Positions 1 through 8,784 of a stretch of 64,000 bases of DNA are shown piece after piece. Below the pieces are notes generated by a model. It had not been told where the DNA came from. It saw only the letters and a program-made list of their open reading frames with translations, and ran no database searches. The stretch is from Methylobacterium currus (GTDB lineage Bacteria > Pseudomonadota > Alphaproteobacteria > Rhizobiales > Beijerinckiaceae). The position numbers and the translations under genes were made by a program. The stretch covers positions 5,871,001-5,935,000 of the forward strand of contig NZ_CP028843.1 of the NCBI RefSeq assembly GCF_003058325.1, written 5' to 3'. How positions within the stretch are numbered: the stretch's first letter is position 1; every line of letters begins with the position of its first letter.

Positions 1-1
1 C

Positions 2-1318
2 TCGGGTGATGCCGGCCTCCTGGTGTCGCAGCAGATCAAGGACCTCTACACCCAGATCACCGCCGCGGAGACTAACCTCGCCCGGCTCTCGTCCCGGCGC
101 GAGCAGGTGCGCCAGCTGCGGGTGGCCGACGGACAGGTCCAGGCGGTGCCGGAGGCCGACACCTCGCCGGTGATGGTCTCGCTGCGCACCCAGTATGCCC
201 AGACGCTCCAAGAGATCGCGACCCTCTCCCGCAGCCTCGGCCCGAGCCATCCGCAGATGATCGCGCTCGCCGCCCAGCGCGCCGCGACCGCGCGGCTGAT
301 CGCGGCGGAGGCCGACCGGATCCGCCGCACCATCGAGGAGGACCTGCGCCGGGCTGAGGAATCCTTGCGCCAGCTGCGCGGGCGGGCCGAGCGGCTGATC
401 CAGAACCAGACCAGCAGCAACCAGGAGGGCATCCGCCTGCGCCAGCTCGAGAGCGAGGCGGAGGCGATCCGGCGCACCTACAACCTCGTCCTCGACCGGA
501 CGAAGGACCTCGAGCAGCAGCAATCGATCAATCCGAGCAACTCGCAGATCGTGTCGCGCGCCACCCCGCCGCTCAAGCCGTCGGACACCCCGGCGCCGAT
601 CGTGGTGGTGGCCGCCGGCCTGTTCGGCGCCGTGCTGGGGCTGATCCTCGGCTTCCTCTACGACGTCTGGCGCGGCAGCATCACCACGGTCTCGGGGTTC
701 GGCGCCGCCGCGCCGGTCTGGGCCCGACTGCAGCGGCCTGGCCGCGCCGGCCGGGGCGCGAGTACGGAGGAATCCCTGGTCACCGCGGCGCGCGAATTGC
801 GCACCCGGTTTGCCGGCCGCGGCCAGCCGATGATCGTCACGGTAGCCTCGGACGGGCTCGCGCCAGAGCGCCTGCACGCGGCGGAGATCCTCACCGACCT
901 GCTGATCCGCCTCGGCGAGCCGGCCCTGATGGTGCCGGAGCAGGCCCATGCCCGCCTCGGCTTCGGCGACGGCCCGCGCACCGACGCGCCCCTGCGCGGC
1001 CATCTCGCCGTCGTCGATCCGGCCCGCGGGGTGGAGCGCCTGACCCGGCCGGAGATCATCGTGGCGGAGCGGGACCTCGCCCGCGGCGACGGCTGGCTGT
1101 CGATCCCCGAGACCTCGGACGCGATCCTCCTCCTCGTCGCCCCCGGCCGGATGACCCGCACCCGCCTGGAACGCCTGCTCGAGACCCTCGACGGCGCCGG
1201 CCGCTTCCGGGCGCAAGGGCTGTTCGGCCTCGTCACGGTCGAGGCGCGGCGGAGTTCACCTCTGCGCCGGCGGGTGCCGGCGGGGCCGGTCGCCGCCGGT
1301 CAGGTGCGGGCGGCGTGA
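2..1318 (+). CDS. Wzz/GumC-type exopolysaccharide chain-length/export protein (5' end outside window)
   Basis: Inner-membrane polysaccharide co-polymerase that would set chain length or assist export of an exopolysaccharide. The frame is open to the window edge, so the N-terminus is missing. Visible parts in order: a long coiled-coil stretch; the family signature LGPSHPQM about 72 residues after an internal GTG at 23; a GNVR-like segment with the ESEAEAIRRTYNLVLDR motif; a Pro-rich TPPLKPSDTPAP turn; and one membrane helix (about 191-213 counted from that GTG). The cytoplasmic tail of roughly 210 residues resembles a BY-kinase fold, but no Walker A (GxGKS/T) is visible, so it is probably a catalytically dead kinase-like domain. 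Its stop overlaps the GTG of the next gene, so the two are translationally coupled. Family call is secure; the polymer is unknown. Confidence 0.8.
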   Translation, partial: SGDAGLLVSQQIKDLYTQITAAETNLARLSSRREQVRQLRVADGQVQAVPEADTSPVMVSLRTQYAQTLQEIATLSRSLGPSHPQMIALAAQRAATARLIAAEADRIRRTIEEDLRRAEESLRQLRGRAERLIQNQTSSNQEGIRLRQLESEAEAIRRTYNLVLDRTKDLEQQQSINPSNSQIVSRATPPLKPSDTPAPIVVVAAGLFGAVLGLILGFLYDVWRGSITTVSGFGAAAPVWARLQRPGRAGRGASTEESLVTAARELRTRFAGRGQPMIVTVASDGLAPERLHAAEILTDLLIRLGEPALMVPEQAHARLGFGDGPRTDAPLRGHLAVVDPARGVERLTRPEIIVAERDLARGDGWLSIPETSDAILLLVAPGRMTRTRLERLLETLDGAGRFRAQGLFGLVTVEARRSSPLRRRVPAGPVAAGQVRAA

Positions 1319-2571
1319 CGGCCGGCATGAAGGCCGGCATGAAGGCCGGCCTGACAATCGGCCTGCCGCCGGCCGCCGCGCCCGCCATTCGTCCCCCCGC
1401 CGACTGGCGCGCGCCCTACCAGGGGCAGGCCGCTCTCGTGGTGCTGACCGGCGCGCTGGTCTTCAACGCCGCCCTCTGCTTCCTCAACACCGCCGGGCTC
1501 CCGGTCTCCGGCGGCACCGTCATGGGCGCCGAGGTGGCGATCATCGCGGTGACCCTCGGATTCGCCCTCGACGAGCGGCCGGGCCCATGGCTCGTCCTCG
1601 CCGGGCTGGTGACCTACGGGCTCCTGCTCGTCACCTTGCGCGGCAACACCGACGTCAAGGGCATCCGCGACTTCCTGATCCCGGTCGTGTTCTACAGTCT
1701 CGGCAGGCGCAGCCTTGCCTTGCGCGATGCCGACCGCGCGGTGCTGGCGAGCGGCGTGATCGTGGTGGCGATGGGCCTGTTCGAGTACGGCCTGTTCGAC
1801 ATCTACCAGCAATACTTCAACATCGTGCGGTACTACGTCGCCCGCGGCAGCATGTCGGCGTCGGAGATCAGCGAGCTGACCGGTTCGCTGTTCACCAGCG
1901 GCATCCGGCCGGATTCGCGCACCATCCTGCCGTTCCTCGGGCCGCACCGGGTCTCGTCGGTCTTCCTCGAGCCGGTCTCGGCCGGCAATTTCGGCGCCGT
2001 GCTGTTCGCCTGGGCGCTCTACCGCCGCACTATGCGGGGGCGGGCCTGGCTCTTCCTCTGCGCCGCCCTCACCATCATCCTGGCCGACGCGCGCTTCGGC
2101 GCCTATGTCTGCGTCGCCATCGCTGGGGCGATGCTGGTCGGGTACCGCCTGCCGCGCCTGCTCTGGTTCGCCCTGCCCTTCACGATCCTGCTCGCGCTGG
2201 CGATCTACGGCTTCGAGAGCATCCAGGTCAGCTGGCAGAACGACATCTCGGGCCGCCTGCTCTGGGCCGCCCTGCTCATCACCTCGCTGCCGCTCGAGGG
2301 CGTGTGGGGCATCATGGCCGACAAGGTCTTCCTGTCGGATTCCGGCTACGCCTACACGCTCACCCAGGTCGGCATCGCCGGCGCGCTGGCGGCCTGGGGC
2401 CTGTTCGTCCTGATGCCGGCCCGCAACCCCGACGGCTGGCGCCTGCGCTGCGCCATGGCGATCTATCTCTGCCTGCTCCTCGTCATCAGCGACTCGCCGT
2501 ACTCGATCAAGACCGCGGCCCTGGTGTGGTTCATGCTCGGGGCGGCCGATGGGGCGGAGCCCGAGGCGTAG
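1315..2571 (+). CDS. Polytopic membrane protein, probable exopolysaccharide polymerase (Wzy/GumE-like)
   Basis: A hydrophobic protein of 418 residues with about ten predicted membrane helices and a larger loop around residues 165-220 that contains the ..RVSSVFLEP.. segment seen in O-antigen ligase/polymerase-like proteins. It would join repeat units on the periplasmic side of the inner membrane. The GTG start at 1315 overlaps the preceding gene's stop by four bases (GTGA). In-frame ATGs at 1327 and 1339 are alternatives, reached through a small repeated MKAG sequence. The coupling to the Wzz/GumC-like gene supports the polymerase reading. Polymerases of this type have poorly conserved sequences, so the exact role is inferred from topology and position. 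Confidence 0.6.
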   Translation: MTAGMKAGMKAGLTIGLPPAAAPAIRPPADWRAPYQGQAALVVLTGALVFNAALCFLNTAGLPVSGGTVMGAEVAIIAVTLGFALDERPGPWLVLAGLVTYGLLLVTLRGNTDVKGIRDFLIPVVFYSLGRRSLALRDADRAVLASGVIVVAMGLFEYGLFDIYQQYFNIVRYYVARGSMSASEISELTGSLFTSGIRPDSRTILPFLGPHRVSSVFLEPVSAGNFGAVLFAWALYRRTMRGRAWLFLCAALTIILADARFGAYVCVAIAGAMLVGYRLPRLLWFALPFTILLALAIYGFESIQVSWQNDISGRLLWAALLITSLPLEGVWGIMADKVFLSDSGYAYTLTQVGIAGALAAWGLFVLMPARNPDGWRLRCAMAIYLCLLLVISDSPYSIKTAALVWFMLGAADGAEPEA

Positions 2572-2622
2572 ACCCGGGCTCTTCGGCAGGCCTCCGGCGA
2601 TGCGATGGTGCAAGGAGGAGCG

Positions 2623-2946
2623 ATGGCCCCGACCCGCAGCGTACAGGACACCCTCAAGGCGCGTGCCGAGCGCGACCCTGCCTTCCGCGATGCCCTGCTG
2701 ACCGAAGCCGTCGACCCGTTGCTCGCCGGCGACCTCGACACCGGCAAGGCGATCCTGCGCGACGACATCGACGCGACGATCGGTTTCGAGCGCCTGGCGG
2801 AAGAAGCCGGTACCTCGTCCAAGAGCCTGATGCACATGCTCGGACCGACCGGCAATCCGACCGCCAGCCACCTGTTCACTGTGCTGCACATCGTGCAGAA
2901 GGCGGCGGGGGTGCATCTCGTCGTCACGGCCGCCTCCTCCGGCTGA
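2623..2946 (+). CDS. Small HTH protein resembling HigA-like addiction-module antidotes
   Basis: 107 residues. The second half has the pattern of the 'probable addiction module antidote' family (TIGR02684-like): an Ile-Gly-Phe..Leu-Ala-Glu-Glu-Ala-Gly helix, a Ser-Lys-Ser-Leu recognition helix, then GPTGNP and a C-terminal helix (VLHIVQKAAGVHL). Such proteins bind DNA and usually neutralise a RelE-like toxin. The ATG at 2623 is preferred over the one at 2605 because AGGAGG lies five bases upstream at 2613-2618. No RelE/HigB-sized toxin reading frame is visible on either side, so this is an orphan antidote or a simple regulator. Confidence 0.6.
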   Translation: MAPTRSVQDTLKARAERDPAFRDALLTEAVDPLLAGDLDTGKAILRDDIDATIGFERLAEEAGTSSKSLMHMLGPTGNPTASHLFTVLHIVQKAAGVHLVVTAASSG

Positions 2947-3098
2947 ACCGTCGCGGCCGGTCTCCGGCCCGAGGATCGGGTCGGGAAGGCCGCGCCCGGA
3001 AGAGGGCAGCATGCGGCGCCGACCCGGCCATCTTGCCGCTTCTCCGTTCCCGGCCGAGACTGTCCCCCTGGTCTTCGTCGCCGCGTGGGAGGAGCGCC

Positions 3099-4622
3099 AT
3101 GTCCACCACCCCCCAGCCCGTCGCCCCGCCGGTCCTGATCGTCGGCGCCGGCCCGACCGGGCTCAACCTCGCGCTGCAGCTCGCCCGGCACGGCGTCCGG
3201 TTCCGGATCGTCGATCAGGCCGAGGGCCCCGGCACGGCCTCGCGGGCGATGGTGGTGCAGGCCCGCACCCTCGAATTCTACCGACAGCTCGGCTTCGCCG
3301 ACGCGGTCGTGGCCGGGGGCGTCATGATTCCGGCTGTACGCCTGCGCGAGGGCGGCGAGGAGGTGGCCTGCGTCAGCTTCCGCGACCTCGGCGCCGGCGA
3401 GAGCCCCTATCCCTTCGTCCTCGCCTACGCGCAGGACGATCACGAGCGCCTGCTGGTGGGACAGCTCGCGCGGGCCGGCGTCGCGGTCGAGTGGGGCACG
3501 GGGCTCACGGCCCTGTCGCAGGACGGGTCAGGCGTCCGGGCCACGCTGTCGCGCGGCGGCACCGAGGAGGTCTGCACGCCCGCCTATCTGTGCGGCTGCG
3601 ACGGCGCCCATAGCCGGGTGCGCGAGGCGCTCGGCATCGGGTTTCCGGGCGGCACCTACGACCAGCTGTTCTACGTCGCCGATGCGCGCGTCGCCGGCGG
3701 GTTTCGCGAGGAGCTGTCCGTCACGCTCGGCGCCCACGGCCTCGGACTGATGCTGCCGGTGCGCCTCTCCGGCATGCAGCGCCTGATCGGGCTCGTGCCG
3801 GCCGCGCTCACCTCTCGTCCCGGCCTGACCTTCGAGGATCTGCGCCCGGGCATCGAGGCGCTGATGGGCATCCGGGTCGAGGGGGTGAACTGGTTCTCGA
3901 CCTACCACGTCCATCACCGGGTGGCCGAGCGGTTCCGGGCCGGGCGCTGCTTCCTCGCCGGCGATGCCGGCCACATCCACAGCCCGGCCGGCGGCCAGGG
4001 GATGAATACCGGCATCGGCGACGCGGTGAATCTCGGCTGGAAGCTCGCCGAGGCCGTCGCCGGCCGGGCCGCTCCCGCCCTCCTCGACAGCTACGAGCCG
4101 GAGCGGATCGCCTTCGCCCGGAGCCTCGTCGCCACGACCGACCGGGCATTCCGCGCAGTGACCGGACCCGGGCTCGGCGGCCAGGTGCTGCGCACCGTCC
4201 TGCTGCCTCATCTCCTGCCGGCGCTCTGGGGCTTCGCGGCGGCCCGCAAGGCGCTGTTCGACACCGTGTCGCAGGTCCGCATCGCCTATCACGACAGCCC
4301 CCTGAGCGCGGGCCGGGCCGGGCGGGTGCAGGGCGGCGACCGCCTGCCCTGGCTGGGAGACCCCGACAATTTCGTGCCCCTCGCGAGCCTGTCCTGGCAG
4401 GTCCACGTCTACGGCGCCGGCCGCCCCGACCTCGCCGAGGAGGCGGACCGCCTCGGCTTGCCGCTCCAGGCCTTCCGGTGGACGGAGGCGGCGCGGGAGG
4501 CGGGCTTCGCGGAGGGTGCCGCCTACCTGGTGCGACCGGACGGCTACGTGGCGCTGGCCGGCCCGGAGCCGGGGGCGCTCGCGGACTATTGCGGGCGCTG
4601 GGGAATCGGCGCGAAAGCCTGA
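3099..4622 (+). CDS. FAD-dependent aromatic-ring monooxygenase (PHBH/UbiH-like)
   Basis: 507-residue flavoprotein hydroxylase of the p-hydroxybenzoate hydroxylase superfamily, using NAD(P)H and O2 to hydroxylate an aromatic or polyketide-like substrate. Visible motifs: GAGPTG dinucleotide-binding loop at residues 16-21; CGCDGAHS (the DG motif) near 165-172; and GDAGHIHSPAGGQGMN near 288, which contacts the FAD ribityl chain and is diagnostic. The C-terminal third is a thioredoxin-like tail as in PheA/MhpA-type enzymes. The frame stays open far upstream, but the ATG at 3099 with GGAGG a few bases before it begins exactly at the conserved N-terminus. The substrate cannot be told from sequence; no catabolic partner lies next to it. 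Confidence 0.85.
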   Translation: MSTTPQPVAPPVLIVGAGPTGLNLALQLARHGVRFRIVDQAEGPGTASRAMVVQARTLEFYRQLGFADAVVAGGVMIPAVRLREGGEEVACVSFRDLGAGESPYPFVLAYAQDDHERLLVGQLARAGVAVEWGTGLTALSQDGSGVRATLSRGGTEEVCTPAYLCGCDGAHSRVREALGIGFPGGTYDQLFYVADARVAGGFREELSVTLGAHGLGLMLPVRLSGMQRLIGLVPAALTSRPGLTFEDLRPGIEALMGIRVEGVNWFSTYHVHHRVAERFRAGRCFLAGDAGHIHSPAGGQGMNTGIGDAVNLGWKLAEAVAGRAAPALLDSYEPERIAFARSLVATTDRAFRAVTGPGLGGQVLRTVLLPHLLPALWGFAAARKALFDTVSQVRIAYHDSPLSAGRAGRVQGGDRLPWLGDPDNFVPLASLSWQVHVYGAGRPDLAEEADRLGLPLQAFRWTEAAREAGFAEGAAYLVRPDGYVALAGPEPGALADYCGRWGIGAKA

Positions 4623-4739
4623 TCGCCGGACCGCCCCGGCGCGGCGTTAACCTCGTCTTAAGCACGAATCCGCCCAGGGTAACGGACGTGAGGACCGACC
4701 TGACGGCCGGTGGTCGCGCTCGCGCCGTGGAACCCGTTC

Positions 4740-7232
4740 ATGCTGGACTCGGTCCGGATCTCGCTCAAGGTGCTGAACGCGGCCCAGCTCGCCACGGTGG
4801 CGGCCGCGGCCTTCGGGCTGGCCTGGTTCGGCGGCGCGCTCTCCGGCCCCCCGCGCGACGCCGCGACGGCGCATCCCGCCCTCGCCCGCAATCTCGTCCA
4901 GGCCGCGCGCTCCTATGCCGACGCGCTCGACGAGGAACTCAGCGCCTCGATCAACGACGCCCGCAACGCCGCCCTGCTCCTGCGCCTCGACGATGCCACC
5001 TTGTCCGATGCCTGGCGCGCCGGCCGGCTGCGGGACTGGCTTGCCCTCAACCCGCGCTACCGCGACGCCGCGCTGCTGGCCCCCGACGGCGCCTTGCGCG
5101 CCGCCGGCGGACCCGGCGGGCTGCGGGTCGACCGCTCGCCCGCCCGCAACGCTCAGGTCGCGGTGGCGGCCGGCCCCGAGGAGGCGCCCTTCGCGCTGAC
5201 CCTGGCGCTCGGTGCCCCCGGCCGGTCGGACCGCCTCCTGCTGCGCGCCGCGCCGGCCTATTTCGACGGCATCGCCGAGCGGGTCCGCCGGACGCTCGGA
5301 GCCGGCGACGGGATCCGCTTCGCGGTGGCCGGAGCGGACGGGCGCGCGCTCGTCGGCCCGCTGCCGGCCGCGGACGACCCGCTTCCGCACGAGGCCGCGC
5401 CCACCCGCGGCAGCCGCGACATCGCCAGCCCGGGCTGGCTCGTCACCGCCTCGGCGCCCGGGCTCCCGCTGCGGCCCGAGCCGCGGCCCGATCCGCGCCT
5501 GATCGCCCTCGGGATCGGACTCGTGCTCGCCGCCGGCGGCCTCGGCTACGCCCTCGGCGGGCGGGTCTCGGCGCGCCTGCGGCGCCTCGCCGAGGAGGCC
5601 GGCACCGCCGACGACGGCGAGGGACCGGTGTCGCGGGTGCGCGAGATCGCGGCGATCGCCGGCACCGTCCGCGACCGGGCCCAGAGCCTCGATGCCCGGC
5701 TCGCCGGGGCCGGGACCGGCCTCGACCGCGTGCGGGGGCGCCTGCACACCTTCGAGGAGATGTCGGGCTGGACCTGCTGGGAGATCGATCCCGAGACGAG
5801 GCAGGTCGTGTGGTCGGACCCTGACGGTGCCGGCGCCCTCGCGGCGGCCGACCGCGTCGCGACGCTGGCCGACCTCGGCGCCCGGTTCGAGCCCGCCGAC
5901 CGCCCGCTCCTCGACCTCTCCCTCGCGGCGGCGCTCGGGGCCGACGGCCCCCATGACGTCGTGATGCGCATGAGCGGGCCGGGGCCCGAATCCGGCCGCC
6001 GGCTGCTGGTGCGGCTCCTGCGCGGCCGCGACGCCGCCGGCCGGATCCGGGTCCACGCCCTCAGCCGGACGATCCGCGAGGGGGACGCCGCCGAGACCCC
6101 GGCGGGCGCCAACGAGCGGCGGCGCAACCTCGTCCTGCGCCGGGTCACCGACGGCATCGTCCACGATTTCAACGACGTGCTCACGGTGGTGCTGGCCAAT
6201 CTCGGGGTGCTGCGGCGCCAGACCGGCCTCGATCCGCGCCAGACGGCCCTGACCGATGCGGCCTTGGCCGGCGCCCAGCGCGGCGCGGCGCTCACCCGGC
6301 GCCTGCTCGGACTGGTGCGCGGCGGCGAGATCGGCGGCGATCCTGTTCCGGCCGAGCTGTCCTCCTCCGACCTGGCCGCCACCGTGGCGGCGTTCCTGCC
6401 CTTCCTCGAGGCGAACGTCCTGCACGACGCGCCGCTCATCACCCGCATCCCCGAGGACCTGCCGAAGGCCGCCTGCGGCGAGCGGCTCGTCGAGCTGGTG
6501 CTGCTCAACCTCGCCTTCCATGTCCGCGACCTCGGCCTGCACGGCTTCGCGATCGGGGCGGCCGAGCATCCGGCCGGCGCCCCGCCGGTTCCCGGCATGC
6601 CGGAGGGGCCGGCCCTGCGCGTGCTGTTCGCGAGCGGGCGCCGCCCGCCCGGTACCGCCGCGCGGTCGCAGGTCCATGCGCTCGAGACGGTGGGGCGGCT
6701 CCTGAGCGGGAGCGGCGGCGGCTGGCGCGTGCTCAGCGACGGTTGCGGCGAGGAGGCGTTCCTCGCCGAGGCCTGGCTGCGCGCGGAAGCGCGCAATGCG
6801 GAAGCGCGCACCGTGGAGGCGAGCGCTGTCGGAGCGGGCCGTGCGGAGCCGCGCCGGGAGGCCATCGCCGGTCCGGTGCCGCAGGCGTCGCTGCGCATCC
6901 TGCTCGTCGAGAGCGACAGCCTCGTGCGCGCCAGCCTCGTCGAGGCCCTGGCCGAGCTCGGCCATCGCGTGGTCCAGGCCGCCTCCGGCGAGCACGCCTT
7001 GGAGCTGCTCGCCCGCGACGCCGCCTTCGACGCGATGATCGCCGACCAGGCGATGCCGGTGATGACCGGTCTCCAGCTCGCCGCCACCGTGGTCGAGCGC
7101 CACCCTGGCATCCGCGTCATCCTGGCGAGCCCGCACGGCCAGCTGCCTGCCGCCGCGCGCCGGTTCCTTCAGCTCGACAAGCCGTTCCGGCGCGAGGACC
7201 TCGCCGCCGTGCTGGCCGCCCGCGCCGCCTGA
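4740..7232 (+). CDS. Hybrid sensor histidine kinase with degenerate ATPase domain and C-terminal receiver
   Basis: About 830 residues. In order: N-terminal membrane helix; periplasmic sensor of roughly 220 residues; second helix (LIALGIGLVLAAGGLGYALGG); PAS-like region containing WTCWEIDPETRQVVW; H-box IVHDFNDVLTVVLANLG with the phospho-accepting His near 474; a poorly conserved ATPase region; and a receiver domain (acceptor Asp near 769 in MIADQAMPVMTG, Lys in QLDKPF). In the ATPase part the N-box reads NLAFHVRDL, with His where the Mg-chelating Asn belongs, and no DxGxG box is visible, so autophosphorylation is doubtful. Start taken at the ATG; a GTG at 4710 is possible. It precedes the cellulose locus and could control it, but this is inference. 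Confidence 0.75.
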   Translation: MLDSVRISLKVLNAAQLATVAAAAFGLAWFGGALSGPPRDAATAHPALARNLVQAARSYADALDEELSASINDARNAALLLRLDDATLSDAWRAGRLRDWLALNPRYRDAALLAPDGALRAAGGPGGLRVDRSPARNAQVAVAAGPEEAPFALTLALGAPGRSDRLLLRAAPAYFDGIAERVRRTLGAGDGIRFAVAGADGRALVGPLPAADDPLPHEAAPTRGSRDIASPGWLVTASAPGLPLRPEPRPDPRLIALGIGLVLAAGGLGYALGGRVSARLRRLAEEAGTADDGEGPVSRVREIAAIAGTVRDRAQSLDARLAGAGTGLDRVRGRLHTFEEMSGWTCWEIDPETRQVVWSDPDGAGALAAADRVATLADLGARFEPADRPLLDLSLAAALGADGPHDVVMRMSGPGPESGRRLLVRLLRGRDAAGRIRVHALSRTIREGDAAETPAGANERRRNLVLRRVTDGIVHDFNDVLTVVLANLGVLRRQTGLDPRQTALTDAALAGAQRGAALTRRLLGLVRGGEIGGDPVPAELSSSDLAATVAAFLPFLEANVLHDAPLITRIPEDLPKAACGERLVELVLLNLAFHVRDLGLHGFAIGAAEHPAGAPPVPGMPEGPALRVLFASGRRPPGTAARSQVHALETVGRLLSGSGGGWRVLSDGCGEEAFLAEAWLRAEARNAEARTVEASAVGAGRAEPRREAIAGPVPQASLRILLVESDSLVRASLVEALAELGHRVVQAASGEHALELLARDAAFDAMIADQAMPVMTGLQLAATVVERHPGIRVILASPHGQLPAAARRFLQLDKPFRREDLAAVLAARAA

Positions 7233-7381
7233 TCCGCGCGCCGGTCCGGACCGCGCGGGAAACGTTCTCGCCCAATCGGTAAAATTTGCCGATGCGATCT
7301 GCGGGTCAGGCAAGCGAAATTTAACCGTCCGCCCGCATAAAGCAGTGCACAGTCTATCGGTGTGTTGCGTAGGAGGCGGCG

Positions 7382-8176
7382 TTGATTGCCTCGGGTCAGT
7401 ATCGAATGATGCGTCTTCTCGGGGGCGCGAGCCTGGCCGTGATCGCCACGGCCGGCATGGTCCGGGCGGCGGATCTGCGGGCGCCGGCGGCGGATGCCGA
7501 CTGGTATACCGGCGCGCAGACCCAGGCGGTCGACGACAGCTGGGCGATCGCCGTCGACGGCTCGACCAGCGTCACCTCCAACAGCTCGGCCTTCGGCTCG
7601 ATCACCGTCACGGCGCCGCTCGCCGGCCCGCCGACCCAGAGCGGCCCGCGGGTGCGGGTCGAGGCCATCGCCGGCACCTATTCCTATCCGGGCCAGGCCG
7701 TCGCCTCGCGGGTGACGGGCTACCAGCAGGAAGGCTCGGCGATGGCGGGCTACGAATGGGTCTGGCGCGACGCCGCCCTCGCCGGCTTCATCGGCTTCAA
7801 CGTGCGCAGCAACCAGCTCTCGATCCCCGATCCCGGCAACCCGGTGGTCGGAACCGGGATCGGCCTGCGCGTCGCCGCGAACTTCTACGCCAATCCCACC
7901 GATCGCACCATGGTGTCGGCGTACGGCTCCTACTCGACCAAGTTCAACGCCTATTATTCCCGCCTCCGCGTCGGCTACATGGTCGCCGACGGCGTCTATA
8001 TCGGTCCCGAGGCGCTGTTCCTCGGCGACGACTTCTTCCGCCAGTACCGCATCGGTGCCCATCTGTCGGGCGTGAAGTTCGGGCCGGTCCAGATGTCGCT
8101 GGCGGCGGGCTACGTGCAGGACCGGGTCCAGGGCTCGGGCTATTATTCGAGCATCGAGGCGCGGGCGAACTTCTGA
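7382..8176 (+). CDS. bcsS: Cellulose biosynthesis outer-membrane protein BcsS
   Basis: 264-residue exported beta-rich protein: a signal peptide (LLGGASLAVIATAGMVRAA, cleavage near ADLRAP), then alternating aromatic strands ending in ...ARANF, with a terminal Phe typical of outer-membrane barrels. Pattern and position directly before bcsA match BcsS of alphaproteobacterial cellulose loci, thought to act in secretion or outer-membrane passage of the polymer. Translation probably begins at TTG 7382, because a perfect AGGAGG (7371-7376) sits five bases before it; ATGs at 7406/7409 are less well placed. A 600-base gap separates it from bcsA, so it may have its own promoter. Confidence 0.75.
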   Translation: MIASGQYRMMRLLGGASLAVIATAGMVRAADLRAPAADADWYTGAQTQAVDDSWAIAVDGSTSVTSNSSAFGSITVTAPLAGPPTQSGPRVRVEAIAGTYSYPGQAVASRVTGYQQEGSAMAGYEWVWRDAALAGFIGFNVRSNQLSIPDPGNPVVGTGIGLRVAANFYANPTDRTMVSAYGSYSTKFNAYYSRLRVGYMVADGVYIGPEALFLGDDFFRQYRIGAHLSGVKFGPVQMSLAAGYVQDRVQGSGYYSSIEARANF

Positions 8177-8784
8177 GGCCCGCCGCACCGGCGGAGGCGA
8201 GGTGGGCGGGTCGAGATTCCCCCCGCACCCTCCTCCCCCGCACCCTCCTCGGCGAGGCGGCATGGGCTCGTTCGGTCGTGCGTCGCGTCGTCCTGCGTCG
8301 CACCGGCTGTCGCCCGCCCGCGGCGCCCCCAATGCCGGGCTCCCCCGCGTGGTGCCGGGATGACCTAGAGAAAGCTCGGGATGCCGCGCGCTCCCTGACC
8401 TCCCAGCAGGTCTCCGATCGCCCCAAAAGGCACGATGCCGTGTGCGACGCGCGTCACCGGCCGCTCCCGGCCGCCCGGACGACGCGCAAACCGGCGTGCC
8501 CGGTCGAACATGATGCAACGTCGATAGCGCGGAATCTTGCCGTCATATGGGGATCTAACAAAATAGTCCTAGGAAATGCAACCGAACTTGCGGTTGAGAT
8601 TTGCGAATTCTCCGAAATGTCCTAAATCGGTCTCAAGCCAAGCGTGGCGTTTCGATTCCGGAATCACGCAATGTTGGATCCAAAGACCTCTCGGCTCATC
8701 GACAAAAAACAGGTTCTCGTAACGAGAAACCGACATATTCCTATGGCGTAGGGGCTTGGGCGCAGAGGCTTGGGCGATTCTGAG
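8177..8784 (+). other. Non-coding gap between bcsS and bcsA
   Basis: No convincing gene. The first 350 bases are GC-rich and repetitive in short C/G tracts. From about 8500 to 8760 the sequence becomes clearly AT-richer than the surroundings and contains short dyads (for example 8579-8594, and the perfect palindrome 8714-8728). This is the likely promoter and control region of the bcsABZ operon. Confidence 0.5.
8714..8728. promoter_or_regulatory. 15-bp palindrome upstream of bcsA (candidate operator)
   Basis: TTCTCGT-A-ACGAGAA, a perfect inverted repeat with 7-bp arms around one central base, about 57 bases before the bcsA start. Its size and place suit a dimeric regulator. No cognate regulator is identified. 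Confidence 0.4.

Noticed and set aside
1587..3098. Open frame upstream of and continuous with the FAD monooxygenase
   Set aside because: It runs antiparallel in composition through the polymerase gene in another frame, is Arg/Pro/His-rich, and the conserved protein starts at ATG 3099 with a ribosome-binding site.
4647..7313. 888-codon minus-strand frame opposite the sensor kinase
   Set aside because: High-GC shadow: Gly/Arg/Ala-rich without any domain pattern, fully opposite a recognisable gene.
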